Part shown: piece after piece, positions 43,967-53,266 of the stretch
Position numbering within the stretch: the first letter of the stretch is position 1
Layout of the letters: each line of letters begins with the position of its first letter
NCBI RefSeq assembly: GCF_012935695.1
Contig: NZ_CP052859.1
Coordinates: forward strand, 2,087,001-2,151,000
Length of the DNA: 64,000 bases
From: Pseudomonas sp. ADAK18
Lineage (GTDB): Bacteria; Pseudomonadota; Gammaproteobacteria; Pseudomonadales; Pseudomonadaceae
Direction of reading: 5' to 3'
The notes under the pieces: generated by a model
Databases searched by the model: none
The model's input: the letters and a program-made list of their open reading frames with translations, nothing else
What the model was told of the DNA's origin: nothing
Made by a program: the position numbers and the translations under genes

Positions 43967-44935
43967 ATGACAGATCTGATTGATTTCAAATCCATAGTGA
44001 TGGCGGCGCAGCGGATAAATGGATCGGTGATTCGCACTCCGACTGTTTCGAGCGCTCTATTGGCCGAGAAGATTCAAAAGCCTGTGTTTCTTAAGCTCGA
44101 AAACATGCAGGTTGGCGGTTCGTTCAAGGCGCGCGGCGTGCTCAATAAGTTCTCGGCATCCCAAGACGATTTAAGCAGCGCAAAATTCGTAGCGGTAAGC
44201 GGGGGCAATTTTGGGATTGCGATAGGAGAGGCCGCAAAGAGCTTCGGCGTGGATATAACTGTCATCGTGCCTCAAAGTGCGCCGTCGTCTTCGATTGAAA
44301 GAATTCGCTCCTCTGGCAGTTCTGTCATTGTTGAATGTGATGTTTACGCTGCATTTGCCCGGGCCAAAGCTTTGGAGGACGAGGGGTATCTGGTTATCGA
44401 CGATTGCAGCGACACGCTGATAGCTGAGGGCCACGGAACGCTTGCTCTTGAGTTCATTGCCGATTGCCCTTCACTCACTGACGTCTTTCTTGCTGTCGGA
44501 GGCGGGGCAATGCTGGCAGGAGTGGCTACAGCACTAAAATCTATCAAACCCGATATCCGTATTTGGGGCGTAGAGACTTTCGGCGCGAACTCCATGTACC
44601 AGGCGCTGCAAGCCGGCAAACCAATTGACGTCGAGATTAGCTCGATCATCTCAACGCTTGGTGTCCCGATCATCAGTGAAGTAATGCTTTCTCATGCTCA
44701 ACACTATGTAGAGGAGATAGTGATCGTATCTGACAAGGAGGCTATCAATGGCATGATTTCCTTCGGGGAAGACGCAAGGCAATGGGTGGAGCTCGCGTCT
44801 GGGGCCCTAATACCCGCAGTAGTTGCTACAGCGCCCAGGCTCCCTGTAGATGCTGTCATTGGCCTCGTCGTATGTGGCGGGAACATATCGCATGAAGACA
44901 TGACGAAATGGGCGGCCTACTCGCGAAAATCCTGA
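43967..44935 (+). CDS. PLP-dependent threonine/serine dehydratase-like lyase
   Basis: 322-residue fold-type II PLP enzyme. GGSFKARGVLNKF contains the Schiff-base lysine; AVSGGNFGIAIGEAAKSFG is the substrate loop (usually SxGNH/F), VGGGAMLAGVATALK the phosphate loop (family GGGGL), and VVCGGNIS the C-terminal pyridine-side motif. Closest by appearance to hydroxyectoine/threonine dehydratase relatives; substrate uncertain. Stand-alone gene. Confidence 0.85.
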   Translation: MTDLIDFKSIVMAAQRINGSVIRTPTVSSALLAEKIQKPVFLKLENMQVGGSFKARGVLNKFSASQDDLSSAKFVAVSGGNFGIAIGEAAKSFGVDITVIVPQSAPSSSIERIRSSGSSVIVECDVYAAFARAKALEDEGYLVIDDCSDTLIAEGHGTLALEFIADCPSLTDVFLAVGGGAMLAGVATALKSIKPDIRIWGVETFGANSMYQALQAGKPIDVEISSIISTLGVPIISEVMLSHAQHYVEEIVIVSDKEAINGMISFGEDARQWVELASGALIPAVVATAPRLPVDAVIGLVVCGGNISHEDMTKWAAYSRKS

Positions 44936-45048
44936 TTATTGCGATGACGGCAGGGGACCGCTCGTGGAGCAAGTACCGATCATTTTGCGTCTGACATTCG
45001 TGATGACGTACTGTGCTTATCTATCTCTAACCTGTAGTGGTGTTATCC

Positions 45049-45357
45049 ATGTTCGATGAAGTCCGGCTTGTCGTCATTATCAACACCCAGCCAGGTCGAG
45101 GTTCGGACCAGTTGGCTGCTTTTGAGAAGCTGGCGCCTTTGGTCAGGTCTGAACAGGGATGCATTCAATATGACTTGCACCCTGTAGTCGGTAACAGCGA
45201 CAGCTTTGTCTTGATCGAGAAGTGGGCCTCCAGGAAAGCACTCGATGCTCATCATCTGGCACCTCATATGCTGGAGGCCGCCAAGCACAACCCAACGTTC
45301 CGAGCCGGGCCGGCTACGGTTTTGCTTTTGGAACCGGCAGTATCCTCCTTAAAGTAA
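45049..45357 (+). CDS. Antibiotic-biosynthesis-monooxygenase (ABM) domain protein
   Basis: 102 residues from ATG 45049. LVVIINTQPGRGSDQLAAFE, RSEQGCIQYDLHPVVGNSDS and FVLIEKWASRKALDAHHLAP are the dimeric alpha+beta barrel signature of YgiN-like quinol monooxygenases. Ahead of a short-chain dehydrogenase on the same strand. Confidence 0.86.
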   Translation: MFDEVRLVVIINTQPGRGSDQLAAFEKLAPLVRSEQGCIQYDLHPVVGNSDSFVLIEKWASRKALDAHHLAPHMLEAAKHNPTFRAGPATVLLLEPAVSSLK

Positions 45358-45475
45358 CCGTGCCTGTTTAACGATTGGCTCTGATAGGAATAGGCAATGC
45401 TGGAAGACAAACCGGCATAGGTGCCCGGGTTTTCGATAGATACCATGGCGCTCTACCGACTTATTGGAGTTCGCC

Positions 45476-46309
45476 ATGAACAGCAGGAAAACCCTATTCA
45501 TCACAGGGGTGAGCAGTGGCTTCGGCCAGGCGCTGGCACAGGAAGCTCTTGCGGCAGGCCACTGCGTCATCGGTACTGTGCGTAATCAAGCGGCTTTGCA
45601 GGCCTTTGAGGCGCTGTCTGTGGATCATGCTCATGGGGTGATCCTGGATGTGACTGACTTTGCCCGGATCGACAGCGTAGTAGCGGCCGTTGAAGCCACA
45701 CACGGCCCGGTCGACGTGTTGGTCAACAACGCAGGCTACGGTCATGAGGGCATCTTCGAAGAATCGCCGCTTGAGGAGATGCGTCGCCAGTTCGACGTCA
45801 ACGTGTTTGGCGCGGTAGCGGTGATCAAGGCGTTCGTGCCTTATTTTCGTAAGCGTCGTGCCGGGCACATCCTCAATATCACCTCCATGGGTGGCACGAT
45901 CACGATGCCGGGGATCGCGTACTACTGCGGGAGCAAATTTGCTCTCGAAGGTATCTCCGATACGCTGAGCAAGGAACTGCTGCCTTTCAATATCTTCGTG
46001 ACCGCAGTGGCGCCGGGCTCGTTTCGCACTGACTGGGCCGGTCGTTCGATGCAGCGCACCCCACGGAGCATTGCCGACTATAACGCCAGCTTCGACCCGG
46101 TGCGCAAAGCGCGCGAAGAGAAGAGCGGCAAACAGCTTGGCAACCCGCAGAAGGCTGCACAAGCGATGTTGCAGGTGATTGCCAGCGAGGCACCACCGGC
46201 CCATTTGCTATTGGGCAGTGACGCACTGGGGCTGGTACGTGACAAGTTGAATCGTGTGCTTAGTGAGATTGATCAATGGGAAGCGCTGACCCGTTCCACC
46301 GACGGTTGA
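45476..46309 (+). CDS. Short-chain dehydrogenase/reductase
   Basis: 277 residues from ATG 45476 with GGAG upstream. NAD(P) motif FITGVSSGFGQALAQ (TGxxxGxG), structural NNAGYGHEG, catalytic Ser around ITSMGG, and Tyr-Lys in YYCGSKFALEG (YxxxK as YCGSK). Oxidoreductase of unknown substrate. The AraC gene 22 bp downstream is co-directional and may regulate it. Confidence 0.9.
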   Translation: MNSRKTLFITGVSSGFGQALAQEALAAGHCVIGTVRNQAALQAFEALSVDHAHGVILDVTDFARIDSVVAAVEATHGPVDVLVNNAGYGHEGIFEESPLEEMRRQFDVNVFGAVAVIKAFVPYFRKRRAGHILNITSMGGTITMPGIAYYCGSKFALEGISDTLSKELLPFNIFVTAVAPGSFRTDWAGRSMQRTPRSIADYNASFDPVRKAREEKSGKQLGNPQKAAQAMLQVIASEAPPAHLLLGSDALGLVRDKLNRVLSEIDQWEALTRSTDG

Positions 46310-46331
46310 GCCGCTAACAAAGAGGACGTCA

Positions 46332-47270
46332 ATGAATCAGGCCGACTTATGCACCTCACGCATGGTGCAGTTGATGGAAAAGCTTGCGCCCGTTGAGGGC
46401 TACAATCTCAGCGCGCTGGAGGACATCCGGTTTTTGCGTTCGAATCGGCCACTGACTCGCACGCCGGTGCTGTATGACCCGGGTATCGTGATCCTGTGCC
46501 AGGGGCGCAAGCGCGGCTATCTGGGCGATGACATCTACGTCTATGACGCCCAGCATTACTTGGTGGTGTCCGTGCCGGTTCCGTTCACCATGGAAACCGA
46601 CGCCAGCGAGATGCAGCCGATGCTGGCGGTTTACATGCGTCTGGACTTACAACTGGCCAGCGAGTTGATGTTGCAAGTGGATGAAGCGCTCGGGCCAAGT
46701 GATGCCCAGCCCAAGGGCATGTACGCTTCGCCGATGGACGATTTGCTGCGGGCTTCGACGCTGCGCTTTCTCGAGGTGATGAGTCGTCCGGGCGAAGCGC
46801 AAATACTGGGGCCGTCACTGGTGCGGGAAATCTACTACCGCATCCTGACGGGCGAGCAGGGTGGCTCGATGCGTGCCGCGCTTAACCGTCAAGGTCACTT
46901 CGGCAAGGTCACTCGCGCGATCCGCAAGATTCACAGTTGCTACCAGCAGCACCTGGATGTGGAGTCCCTTGCCCAAGAAGCAAACATGAGCGTGCCCAGC
47001 TTTCACCTGCACTTTCGTAGCGTGACGGACTCGTCGCCGATGCAGTACCTGAAGTCGACGCGCTTACACCAGGCGCGGTTACTGATGCTACGCAATGCGA
47101 TGAGCGCGTCGACGGCGGCGTTCAATGTAGGCTATGAAAGCGCCTCGCAATTCAGCCGCGAGTTCAAGCGCTTCTTTGGGCGAACACCTCACGCAGAGAT
47201 CGAGTGGATGAAGGCGACCTATGCATTGCCCGCGCCGTCCACGCCCTCTATGTACGTTTCCTCGCATTAG
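46332..47270 (+). CDS. AraC-family regulator with N-terminal sensor domain
   Basis: 312 residues. The N-terminal AraC_N domain (LTRTPVLYDPGIVILCQGRK; YLVVSVPVPFTMETDASE) is followed by two HTHs (DVESLAQEANMSVPSFHLHF; NVGYESASQFSREFKRFFGR). AGAGGA ribosome site before ATG 46332. Likely controls the upstream short-chain dehydrogenase. Confidence 0.92.
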   Translation: MNQADLCTSRMVQLMEKLAPVEGYNLSALEDIRFLRSNRPLTRTPVLYDPGIVILCQGRKRGYLGDDIYVYDAQHYLVVSVPVPFTMETDASEMQPMLAVYMRLDLQLASELMLQVDEALGPSDAQPKGMYASPMDDLLRASTLRFLEVMSRPGEAQILGPSLVREIYYRILTGEQGGSMRAALNRQGHFGKVTRAIRKIHSCYQQHLDVESLAQEANMSVPSFHLHFRSVTDSSPMQYLKSTRLHQARLLMLRNAMSASTAAFNVGYESASQFSREFKRFFGRTPHAEIEWMKATYALPAPSTPSMYVSSH

Positions 47271-47285
47271 CGATTTTTATAGGTC

Positions 47286-49340
47286 TCAGTTCTTTTTCAG
47301 GTGCTCCCACAAAAACTGATAAACCAGGGCATCCATGTTCGCTGACTGGGCGTTAGTCGCAGCGCCGCCGTGTCCGCCTTCGATGTTCTCGTAGTAGGTC
47401 ACGTCTTTCCCGGCTTCAATCATCTTCGCTGCCATCTTGCGGGCATGCCCCGGATGCACACGGTCATCGCGTGTGGAAGTCAGGAAGAGCACTGGCGGAT
47501 AGACCTTGCTCGAATCGAACAAATGGTACGGCGAGAACTTCTGGATGTAGGCCCACTCGTGTGGCTGATCCGGATCGCCATATTCGGCCATCCACGAGGC
47601 ACCCGCCAACAGGTGGCTATAGCGCTTCATATCGAGTAATGGCACCTGAACCACGACCGCACCGAAAAGCTGCGGATACTGGGTCAGCATATTGCCGGTC
47701 AGCAGCCCGCCGTTGCTTGCGCCTTGCACACCCAGGTGCTGGGGCGACGTGACTCTGCGATTGATCAGGTCCTGTGCGACAGCCGCGAAATCTTCGTAGG
47801 CGCGTGGACGGTTTTCTTTCAGTGCCGCCTGATGCCAGAGCGGACCGTATTCGCCCCCACCACGGATATTGGCAACCACGTAGACGCCGCCCTTCGATAG
47901 CCATGCACGGCCCAGGCCACCAGAGTAGTAAGGCGTCAGGGAGACCTCAAAGCCGCCATAACCGTAGAGCAGGGTAGGCGTGGTGCCGTCCGCTTGCAGA
48001 GCCTTTGGGCGTACCAGGAAGTACGGCACTCGGGTGCCGTCGGCGGAGGTGGCGAAGTGCTGTTCGGCGAGCATAGTGCTCGAATCGAAGAACGTCGGCA
48101 TGGTCTTCAGCACATGCGGAAGATGGCCGATCTCGGCCAGAGACAGAGACGCCGGGGTCAGGAAGTCGGTGGTGTTGAGCCACACCGCGTCGCTCTCGTC
48201 AGGGTCCACCGCGTAGACATCGACTGAGCCGACGTCCGGTACCCCGTCGAATCCGCTGCGCTTGAATCCAGTCTCGCTCGGGGTCAGTACGCTGAGGCTG
48301 TTCTTGACGTCATCAAGTACGTTCAGTACCAAGTGATTCCTGGTCCAGGTACTGTCGACCAGTGAAGTACTGTTGGTTGGCGTGAACAGAGTCTCGAAAT
48401 GGCGCTGGCCTGCGAGGAAGTCATCAAGCCTGATCGCCAATAACGAACCGGACGCATAGACCGTCCCCAAGTCCCAGTCATCGCGCAGCTCCAGCAACAG
48501 CCAGTCCTTGTGTACTGACTTGTTGGCTGAGTCGGGCGCGTCGATCCTGGTCAGTTTGCCGTCCTTGCTACGCAAGTACAGTTCGTCGCTGTAAAACGCC
48601 AGCGCACGGCTGACGAAATCACGCTCATAGCCAGGCGTGTGATCGTGCACGGCATAGACATATTGATCTTCAGGCTGGCCTTCGTAGACAAGGCTGGCAG
48701 CGCTGAGCGGGGTGCCGCGTGTCCACTGTTTCACGATGCGTGGATAGCCCGACCGGGTCAACGTGCCCTCACCGAAGTCGGTGAAGACGTAGAGAGTGTC
48801 CACGTCGATCCAGCTTGTTCCGCCCTTGGACTCGGGTAATTGGAAGCCGTTTTTTACCCACTGTTTGTCGACCAGGTCGAACTCACGAACGACATGCGCG
48901 TCGGCACCCCCACGGGACAGTGTGATCAGGCAATGACGGTAGTCCGGCGGCAGGCAGTCGGCGCCGCCCCAGACCCAGTTCTCGTCTTCGGCCAAATTCA
49001 GGGCATCTATGTCGAGCACTGTCTCCCACTTCGGCTCGGGTTTGCGGAACTCGTCCAGCGTGGTTCGGCGCCAAAGGCCGCGCTGATGAGTCGCATCGGT
49101 CCAGAAGTTGTAATAGTGCGTGCCGATTTTCTGCACATAGGGGATCTTGACGTCCGAATCGAGCACTGCCAGTAGCTCGGACTCGGTTTGTTTAAAGGTA
49201 TCGGACTGTGTAAGACGGCCTTGGGTGTTGGCATTCTGGGCGCGTACCCAGTTCAGGGCCTCGGTGCCCTCAACGTCTTCAAGCCACAGATAGGGATCCT
49301 CTGCCGAGGCGGTGAGACTGGTTTTGGAGGTAAAGGGCAT
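47286..49340 (-). CDS. Prolyl oligopeptidase family (S9A) serine peptidase
   Basis: 684 residues. An N-terminal beta-propeller (opening EDPYLWLEDVEGTEALNWV) covers a C-terminal alpha/beta-hydrolase. Catalytic Ser in VQGASNGGLLTGN, Asp in STRDDRVHPGHA and His in NIEGGHGGAA. No signal peptide, so cytoplasmic. Cleaves short peptides, probably after Pro. The ATG at 49340 begins MPFTSKTSLTASA. Confidence 0.93.
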   Translation of the reverse strand: MPFTSKTSLTASAEDPYLWLEDVEGTEALNWVRAQNANTQGRLTQSDTFKQTESELLAVLDSDVKIPYVQKIGTHYYNFWTDATHQRGLWRRTTLDEFRKPEPKWETVLDIDALNLAEDENWVWGGADCLPPDYRHCLITLSRGGADAHVVREFDLVDKQWVKNGFQLPESKGGTSWIDVDTLYVFTDFGEGTLTRSGYPRIVKQWTRGTPLSAASLVYEGQPEDQYVYAVHDHTPGYERDFVSRALAFYSDELYLRSKDGKLTRIDAPDSANKSVHKDWLLLELRDDWDLGTVYASGSLLAIRLDDFLAGQRHFETLFTPTNSTSLVDSTWTRNHLVLNVLDDVKNSLSVLTPSETGFKRSGFDGVPDVGSVDVYAVDPDESDAVWLNTTDFLTPASLSLAEIGHLPHVLKTMPTFFDSSTMLAEQHFATSADGTRVPYFLVRPKALQADGTTPTLLYGYGGFEVSLTPYYSGGLGRAWLSKGGVYVVANIRGGGEYGPLWHQAALKENRPRAYEDFAAVAQDLINRRVTSPQHLGVQGASNGGLLTGNMLTQYPQLFGAVVVQVPLLDMKRYSHLLAGASWMAEYGDPDQPHEWAYIQKFSPYHLFDSSKVYPPVLFLTSTRDDRVHPGHARKMAAKMIEAGKDVTYYENIEGGHGGAATNAQSANMDALVYQFLWEHLKKN

Positions 49341-49463
49341 CTTGGACTTCTCGGAAATTTTAAAGATATCAGACTAGGCGCAGGCTGTTTTTGCTTTCCG
49401 GTGGCGGCGCAGGGCAGCGGCAAAGTGTACTCCCTGATTCACCCGCAGCTGTACGGGGCCAAG

Positions 49464-49609
49464 TCAATCTGCCCAGCGTCTGTGTGTGGGCCGGGTTCGG
49501 CAGCGGCTTGCGCAATCTGTTGCGCGAGCCGCGTTGTTTGAGGGTGTTCAACCTTTCCATGGCAGGGCTGTTGGTGCTGTCGCTGTACCCGATGTTTTTC
49601 GCAGGATGA
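49464..49609 (+). pseudogene. LysE/RhtB exporter C-terminal remnant
   Basis: GQVNLPSVCVWAGFGSGLRN, then LLREPRCLRVFNLSMAGLLV and LSLYPMFFAG match the last third of LysE-family amino-acid exporters (VNLPSxxVWAxFG; FNxxMAxLL). The first two thirds of the gene are absent, so this is a stump beside the peptidase gene. Confidence 0.7.
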
Positions 49610-49618
49610 AGTGAGGTT

Positions 49619-49702
49619 CTAGACCGGCGAAATGGTAGCGAGCAAGCCAATTGCGATGGTCAGCGCTAAAAATCCAAATAGAAAAAATGCCATCTTAGCC
49701 AT
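49619..49702 (-). CDS. 27-residue membrane microprotein
   Basis: ATG 49702 is preceded by GGAGG. Product MAKMAFFLFGFLALTIAIGL ends LATISPV: one transmembrane helix. The strong ribosome site supports translation; function unknown. Confidence 0.5.
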   Translation of the reverse strand: MAKMAFFLFGFLALTIAIGLLATISPV

Positions 49703-50002
49703 AAGGCCTCCGAAAAGAAGGGACGACAGGAGGGTTCCAGTCGCGCTCCACGGGCGTATCGGGAGTGGGTTTATTATCGCTGCTCGCTGGGGTGCGATAC
49801 AGATGCAGGTGATGAAGAAAAAAGCGTATCAGATGCTCAGGCGATGCCTCAGCGACGGGGCTTGGCCTGATCCTGATAGTTACCCATCAGTGTCTGTGTC
49901 GGACAGTCAGCCTCACGGTGAACTGGAGATTTAAGGCGGGGGGCTTCGGGCTTGTCTATTCTTAACCCGCTCTGGGCAAGATCGATGGCGTGGGGATGAG
50001 TG

Positions 50003-50089
50003 ATGGGCAAAACACTGGGGGCGCTATCGTTTTTGTTGACCCTGGCCTGGGTCTCTGTCGTCATTGCGGTGATGACTTACTTTTCTTAG
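50003..50089 (+). CDS. 28-residue membrane microprotein
   Basis: ATG 50003 with GGGGA upstream. Product MGKTLGALSFLLTLAWVSVV ends IAVMTYFS: a single hydrophobic span. It lies 70 bp before the glyoxalase-fold gene. Coding status moderate. Confidence 0.4.
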   Translation: MGKTLGALSFLLTLAWVSVVIAVMTYFS

Positions 50090-50158
50090 GCAGGGTATTT
50101 TCGCAGACACGCTCTATTAGAGGCCTGTTTTTTCCCAAGTGGCAGTTGGAGAATCCAT

Positions 50159-50638
50159 ATGATCAGCAAGAACACTATTTGTCTCTGGTATGAGGGTACC
50201 GCGTTGGATGCGGCGACCTTCTATGCTCGTACCTTTCCCGACAGCGTCGTGGGCGCCGTTCATCACGCGCCTGGCGAGTATCCGGCGGGCCAGGAGGGCG
50301 ATGTATTGATGGTCGAGTTCACAATCATGGGCATCCCTTGCCTCGGGTTGAACGGCGGGCCGGTGTTCAAGCACAACGAGGCGTTCTCGTTCCAGGTCGC
50401 AACCGACGACCAGGCTGAAACAGACCGCTTGTGGAATGCGATTGTCGACAACGGTGGTCAAGAGAGCGCCTGCGGCTGGTGCAAGGACAAGTGGGGGCTG
50501 TCGTGGCAGATCACGCCGCGCGTCCTAATGGCAGCAATAACCAGCCCGGATCGAGCGGCCTCCAAACGCGCCTTCGATGCCATGATGGAAATGGGAAAGA
50601 TCGATATCGCTAAGATCGAAGCGGCCCTGGCGTCGTAG
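50159..50638 (+). CDS. PhnB/VOC-type (glyoxalase-fold) protein
   Basis: 159 residues. ICLWYEGTALDAATFYARTF, then HHAPGEYPAGQEGDVLMVEF and CLGLNGGPVFKHNEAFSFQV are typical of the PhnB-like VOC family often annotated as 3-demethylubiquinone methyltransferase. WGLSWQITPRVL is the conserved closing strand. Enzymatic activity is uncertain. Followed after 35 bp by a GFA gene. Confidence 0.88.
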   Translation: MISKNTICLWYEGTALDAATFYARTFPDSVVGAVHHAPGEYPAGQEGDVLMVEFTIMGIPCLGLNGGPVFKHNEAFSFQVATDDQAETDRLWNAIVDNGGQESACGWCKDKWGLSWQITPRVLMAAITSPDRAASKRAFDAMMEMGKIDIAKIEAALAS

Positions 50639-50673
50639 GTATTTCGAGCGTGTGATGTGGGAGGAGCTGCAAC

Positions 50674-51066
50674 ATGGACCGATACACGGGCGGCTGCCTG
50701 TGCGGCGACGTCCGGATTGAGGCGACGGGGGCTCCCTACCGGGTCGGTCTTTGTCACTGCCTTGAGTGCCGCAAGCATCATGGGGCGCTTTTTCACGCGT
50801 CTGCGGTGTTTCCGCAGGACGCGGTGACGATCAATGGCGCAACACGTGACTACGCCGGACGGTTTTTCTGTCCCCGCTGCGGCTCGTCCGTTTTCGCCCG
50901 CACCGACGATGAAATCGAAGTGAACCTGGGATCTCTGGATGCCCCGAACCAACTGATACCAACCTACGAAAGCTGGATCGTCCGTCGCGAATCCTGGTTG
51001 CCGCCGTTTCCGCTCATCAGGCGATACGAGGGCGATCGTGACGCTACGGGGCGCTTGGAGGAGTAG
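50674..51066 (+). CDS. GFA-family (glutathione-dependent formaldehyde-activating-like) zinc protein
   Basis: 130 residues. Zinc ligands are visible as GGCLCGDVR, LCHCLECRKHHG and FFCPRCGSSVF. Members of this family often catalyse or assist thiol adduct chemistry; the true reaction is unknown. Co-directional with the VOC gene; the pair may share a transcript. Confidence 0.88.
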   Translation: MDRYTGGCLCGDVRIEATGAPYRVGLCHCLECRKHHGALFHASAVFPQDAVTINGATRDYAGRFFCPRCGSSVFARTDDEIEVNLGSLDAPNQLIPTYESWIVRRESWLPPFPLIRRYEGDRDATGRLEE

Positions 51067-51174
51067 GTGCGCTTGAGTGGCGTGGCCCAGCCAGGAAGGC
51101 AGGGAAGATCAGATACCTCGCTCAGCCCAATTAGCAGGTGGTAGAGTCTCGCGACTTTATTACGAGGGAACGTT

Positions 51175-51576
51175 ATGAGGGCTTTAATCGGAGCGTTATT
51201 GCTAGTTGCCATCAGCGGGTGTTCTACATCACCCATATCTACCGAAAATGCTGACCCAGTACCCGCCCCAAGGTTGTATGCGTTCACCGAAAAGAATGCG
51301 GCTCAGTTAGTGGTGACCAGAGATTCGGGGATCTATGGTTCTGAGGTCCGCTTTATCCTTAATATCGATGGTAAACCTGCTGCTGAGTTTCACCCGGGCG
51401 AGGTCGCCAGATTTGGCTTGGCTCCCGGTAAGCACATTCTTGGGGTGTCGAAATACATGCTTTTTGGACACTCAAGAATCATCGAGTCAGAAGTTGAAGT
51501 GAAACCGGGAGATCTGGTTCGTCGTAGAATTTCCCAGCATGGCAGCAGTTTTTCTTTCACTCCGACTGCCTACTAG
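51175..51576 (+). CDS. Small lipoprotein
   Basis: 133 residues; lipobox VAISGC with C16 acylated. The mature part (AAQLVVTRDSGIYGSEVRFI; LAPGKHILGVSKYMLFG; EVEVKPGDLVRRRI) is a beta-sandwich of the type with a PEGA-like PGKH loop. Periplasmic, membrane-anchored; function unknown. Followed by a hairpin CCGCT/AGCGG and T6 near 51594-51612, probably its terminator. Confidence 0.78.
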   Translation: MRALIGALLLVAISGCSTSPISTENADPVPAPRLYAFTEKNAAQLVVTRDSGIYGSEVRFILNIDGKPAAEFHPGEVARFGLAPGKHILGVSKYMLFGHSRIIESEVEVKPGDLVRRRISQHGSSFSFTPTAY

Positions 51577-51653
51577 AACTCAACGGGAATGCCCGCTATT
51601 GAGCGGTTTTTTGTCTGGGAAAAGTGATGAGGCTGCCACCTGTACACCCAGCT

Positions 51654-51686
51654 ACGAGAAGCCCGCATCGGGTGCGGGCTTCTCGT
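51654..51686. terminator. Bidirectional hairpin between convergent genes
   Basis: Perfect 14-bp stem (ACGAGAAGCCCGCA/TGCGGGCTTCTCGT) around TCGGG, between the lipoprotein gene and the convergent secreted-protein gene. Confidence 0.75.
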
Positions 51687-51718
51687 GAGCTGTAGCGTTT
51701 GATTTCAACAATCAGCGA

Positions 51719-52174
51719 TTATTTGGCATCGTTCCAGTGCAGATTCAGATCCTGAACAGCCCCGCCTTTAAGTTCAACGACACTCCGATGTTCGTGACCA
51801 TTGCGAGTCCCGACAATCACATACTTTCCGGGTGCTAACTGAACGTAGACAATGGGGCCGACCTTGCTCAGCGTCAGCAGTGAGTGCCCCTGCATATTCT
51901 GAATCGCGATATCGACATCAGGCACGTATTCATTACCTGGACCGGTGGAAAAGGTCAGGTGGAGGGTGTATCCCTTGGCCTGCTGAATGGCTCGCGACTC
52001 GTCCAGACCAATACCACCGGACAGATAGGCAATACCGTTTTGCTGTTGCTGCTCAAGTTGCACGGCTGACGTATCGATCGGCTCACTGCTGGTAGCGTGC
52101 GATACCATTGCAGGGAACCCCGACAGCACGACCAGGGCGGCTCCAGAAAACGCAAGTAAGCGTAAGGACTTCAT
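51719..52174 (-). CDS. Secreted protein with carboxypeptidase-regulatory-like domain
   Basis: 151 residues from ATG 52174 (AGGAG upstream). Signal peptide MKSLRLLAFSGAALVVLSGF, mature start near HATSSEP. A domain of strands with YVQLAPGKYVIVGTRNGHEH resembles the beta-sandwich regulatory domain. Conserved GIGLDESRAIQQAKGYTLHL. Function unknown. Confidence 0.72.
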   Translation of the reverse strand: MKSLRLLAFSGAALVVLSGFPAMVSHATSSEPIDTSAVQLEQQQQNGIAYLSGGIGLDESRAIQQAKGYTLHLTFSTGPGNEYVPDVDIAIQNMQGHSLLTLSKVGPIVYVQLAPGKYVIVGTRNGHEHRSVVELKGGAVQDLNLHWNDAK

Positions 52175-52259
52175 GATGATGACTCCTGGGTTCTTACAGA
52201 ACCCATGTATGGATGCCACCACTTAGTGCAATGCCATAAAACGGTGGTATCCCGATTTG

Positions 52260-52276
52260 AGTACCCCCCTAGTACT
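52260..52276. promoter_or_regulatory. Candidate regulatory inverted repeat AGTAC-N7-GTACT
   Basis: Read on the minus strand AGTACTAGGGGGGTACT, about 90 bp upstream of ATG 52174. AGTAC arms flank a C6/G6 run. Possibly the operator of the secreted-protein gene. The rest of 52175-52516 holds only a GC hairpin near 52357-52390. Confidence 0.4.
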
Positions 52277-52516
52277 GTTGATTCCTCAGGCTACAAAAAG
52301 TTTATATTTCGCCGATTGGTTGTTTTGATACCCCTCGGGTGATGGCTTCCACGAAGCAAAAAGCCAGCGGGCGGGCTGGGCTTTGTTACGAGGCTTGGCG
52401 GGTGCTCATTTCAATAATCTGGTCATCCCCATCGCACTTTTTTTCATTTTCTCGATCTATGTCTGTCCCGATCACGCTAATTTCCTGCGTGGGCAGAAGA
52501 ACCAGATTTGGTGTCG

Positions 52517-53266
52517 ATGGATCGTACGTTGCCTGTTTTTGTCACTCGATGGATGCGTCGGCCGCTCGTGCTGGTTGCAGTCTTCATGCTCTGCACCCTC
52601 GGTTGCAGCCAGCAGCAGGGGCGCGATATCGCCAGGCAGTTCAGTGATGGCAAGCCTGATGAGTTCTTCCAAACCAGCGTTGATCGTATGGCTACCCTGG
52701 GCATGCACGACAATCTGCAAAGCCTGTACTTGCTAATGAGCAAGCTCTATCTGCGTAACCCTAGCCAGTGGCGTCAATCGGGTTATCCAGATGCTGTCAG
52801 CGCTGCTCGGGAAGTCCGCCAGGCCATCGAACTTCGTCGACCATTGCCTGCCCTAGGGGAGCGTCGCGATCTAGAGGCCCTGAGCTATTCCTTAAGCCCT
52901 GAGTTTCGCGGCGACCGGGTTGGGGCCTTTATCTACGCAATCGGCAGCATGCTCGTTACCGCACACGGCGGGCGGACCGAGTTTTATATGACGAACTCGA
53001 TCAATCCGCAGTTCGTTAGCAATGCTGCGCGTAATATCGAGAAGGCTACTTGGCTGCTCAGCCAGCGTCAGGATGCCAATGGGGTTTTATTGTTGTTCTC
53101 CAATGAGATATCGGAGGAGGCCAGCAACCTCAGTTTCGCCGTTGAGTTCGGCAAGATAGTCGCGCGCCTGGACCTGTTGACCCAAATGCTCGATGAGCGT
53201 TACCGACGCGTTGCGCTCAATTACGCGCAAAGTTTGCTGTTGATGAACTTCCTGCCGGTGCAGTAA
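52517..53266 (+). CDS. Hypothetical lipoprotein
   Basis: 249 residues from ATG 52517. Long positively charged n-region, hydrophobic core, lipobox CTLGC with C30. Mature part is helical: FFQTSVDRMATLGMHDNLQS, LYLLMSKLYLRNPSQWR, and an end IVARLDLLTQMLDERYRRVA. Predicted outer-membrane-anchored helical protein, not recognised. Confidence 0.78.
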   Translation: MDRTLPVFVTRWMRRPLVLVAVFMLCTLGCSQQQGRDIARQFSDGKPDEFFQTSVDRMATLGMHDNLQSLYLLMSKLYLRNPSQWRQSGYPDAVSAAREVRQAIELRRPLPALGERRDLEALSYSLSPEFRGDRVGAFIYAIGSMLVTAHGGRTEFYMTNSINPQFVSNAARNIEKATWLLSQRQDANGVLLLFSNEISEEASNLSFAVEFGKIVARLDLLTQMLDERYRRVALNYAQSLLLMNFLPVQ

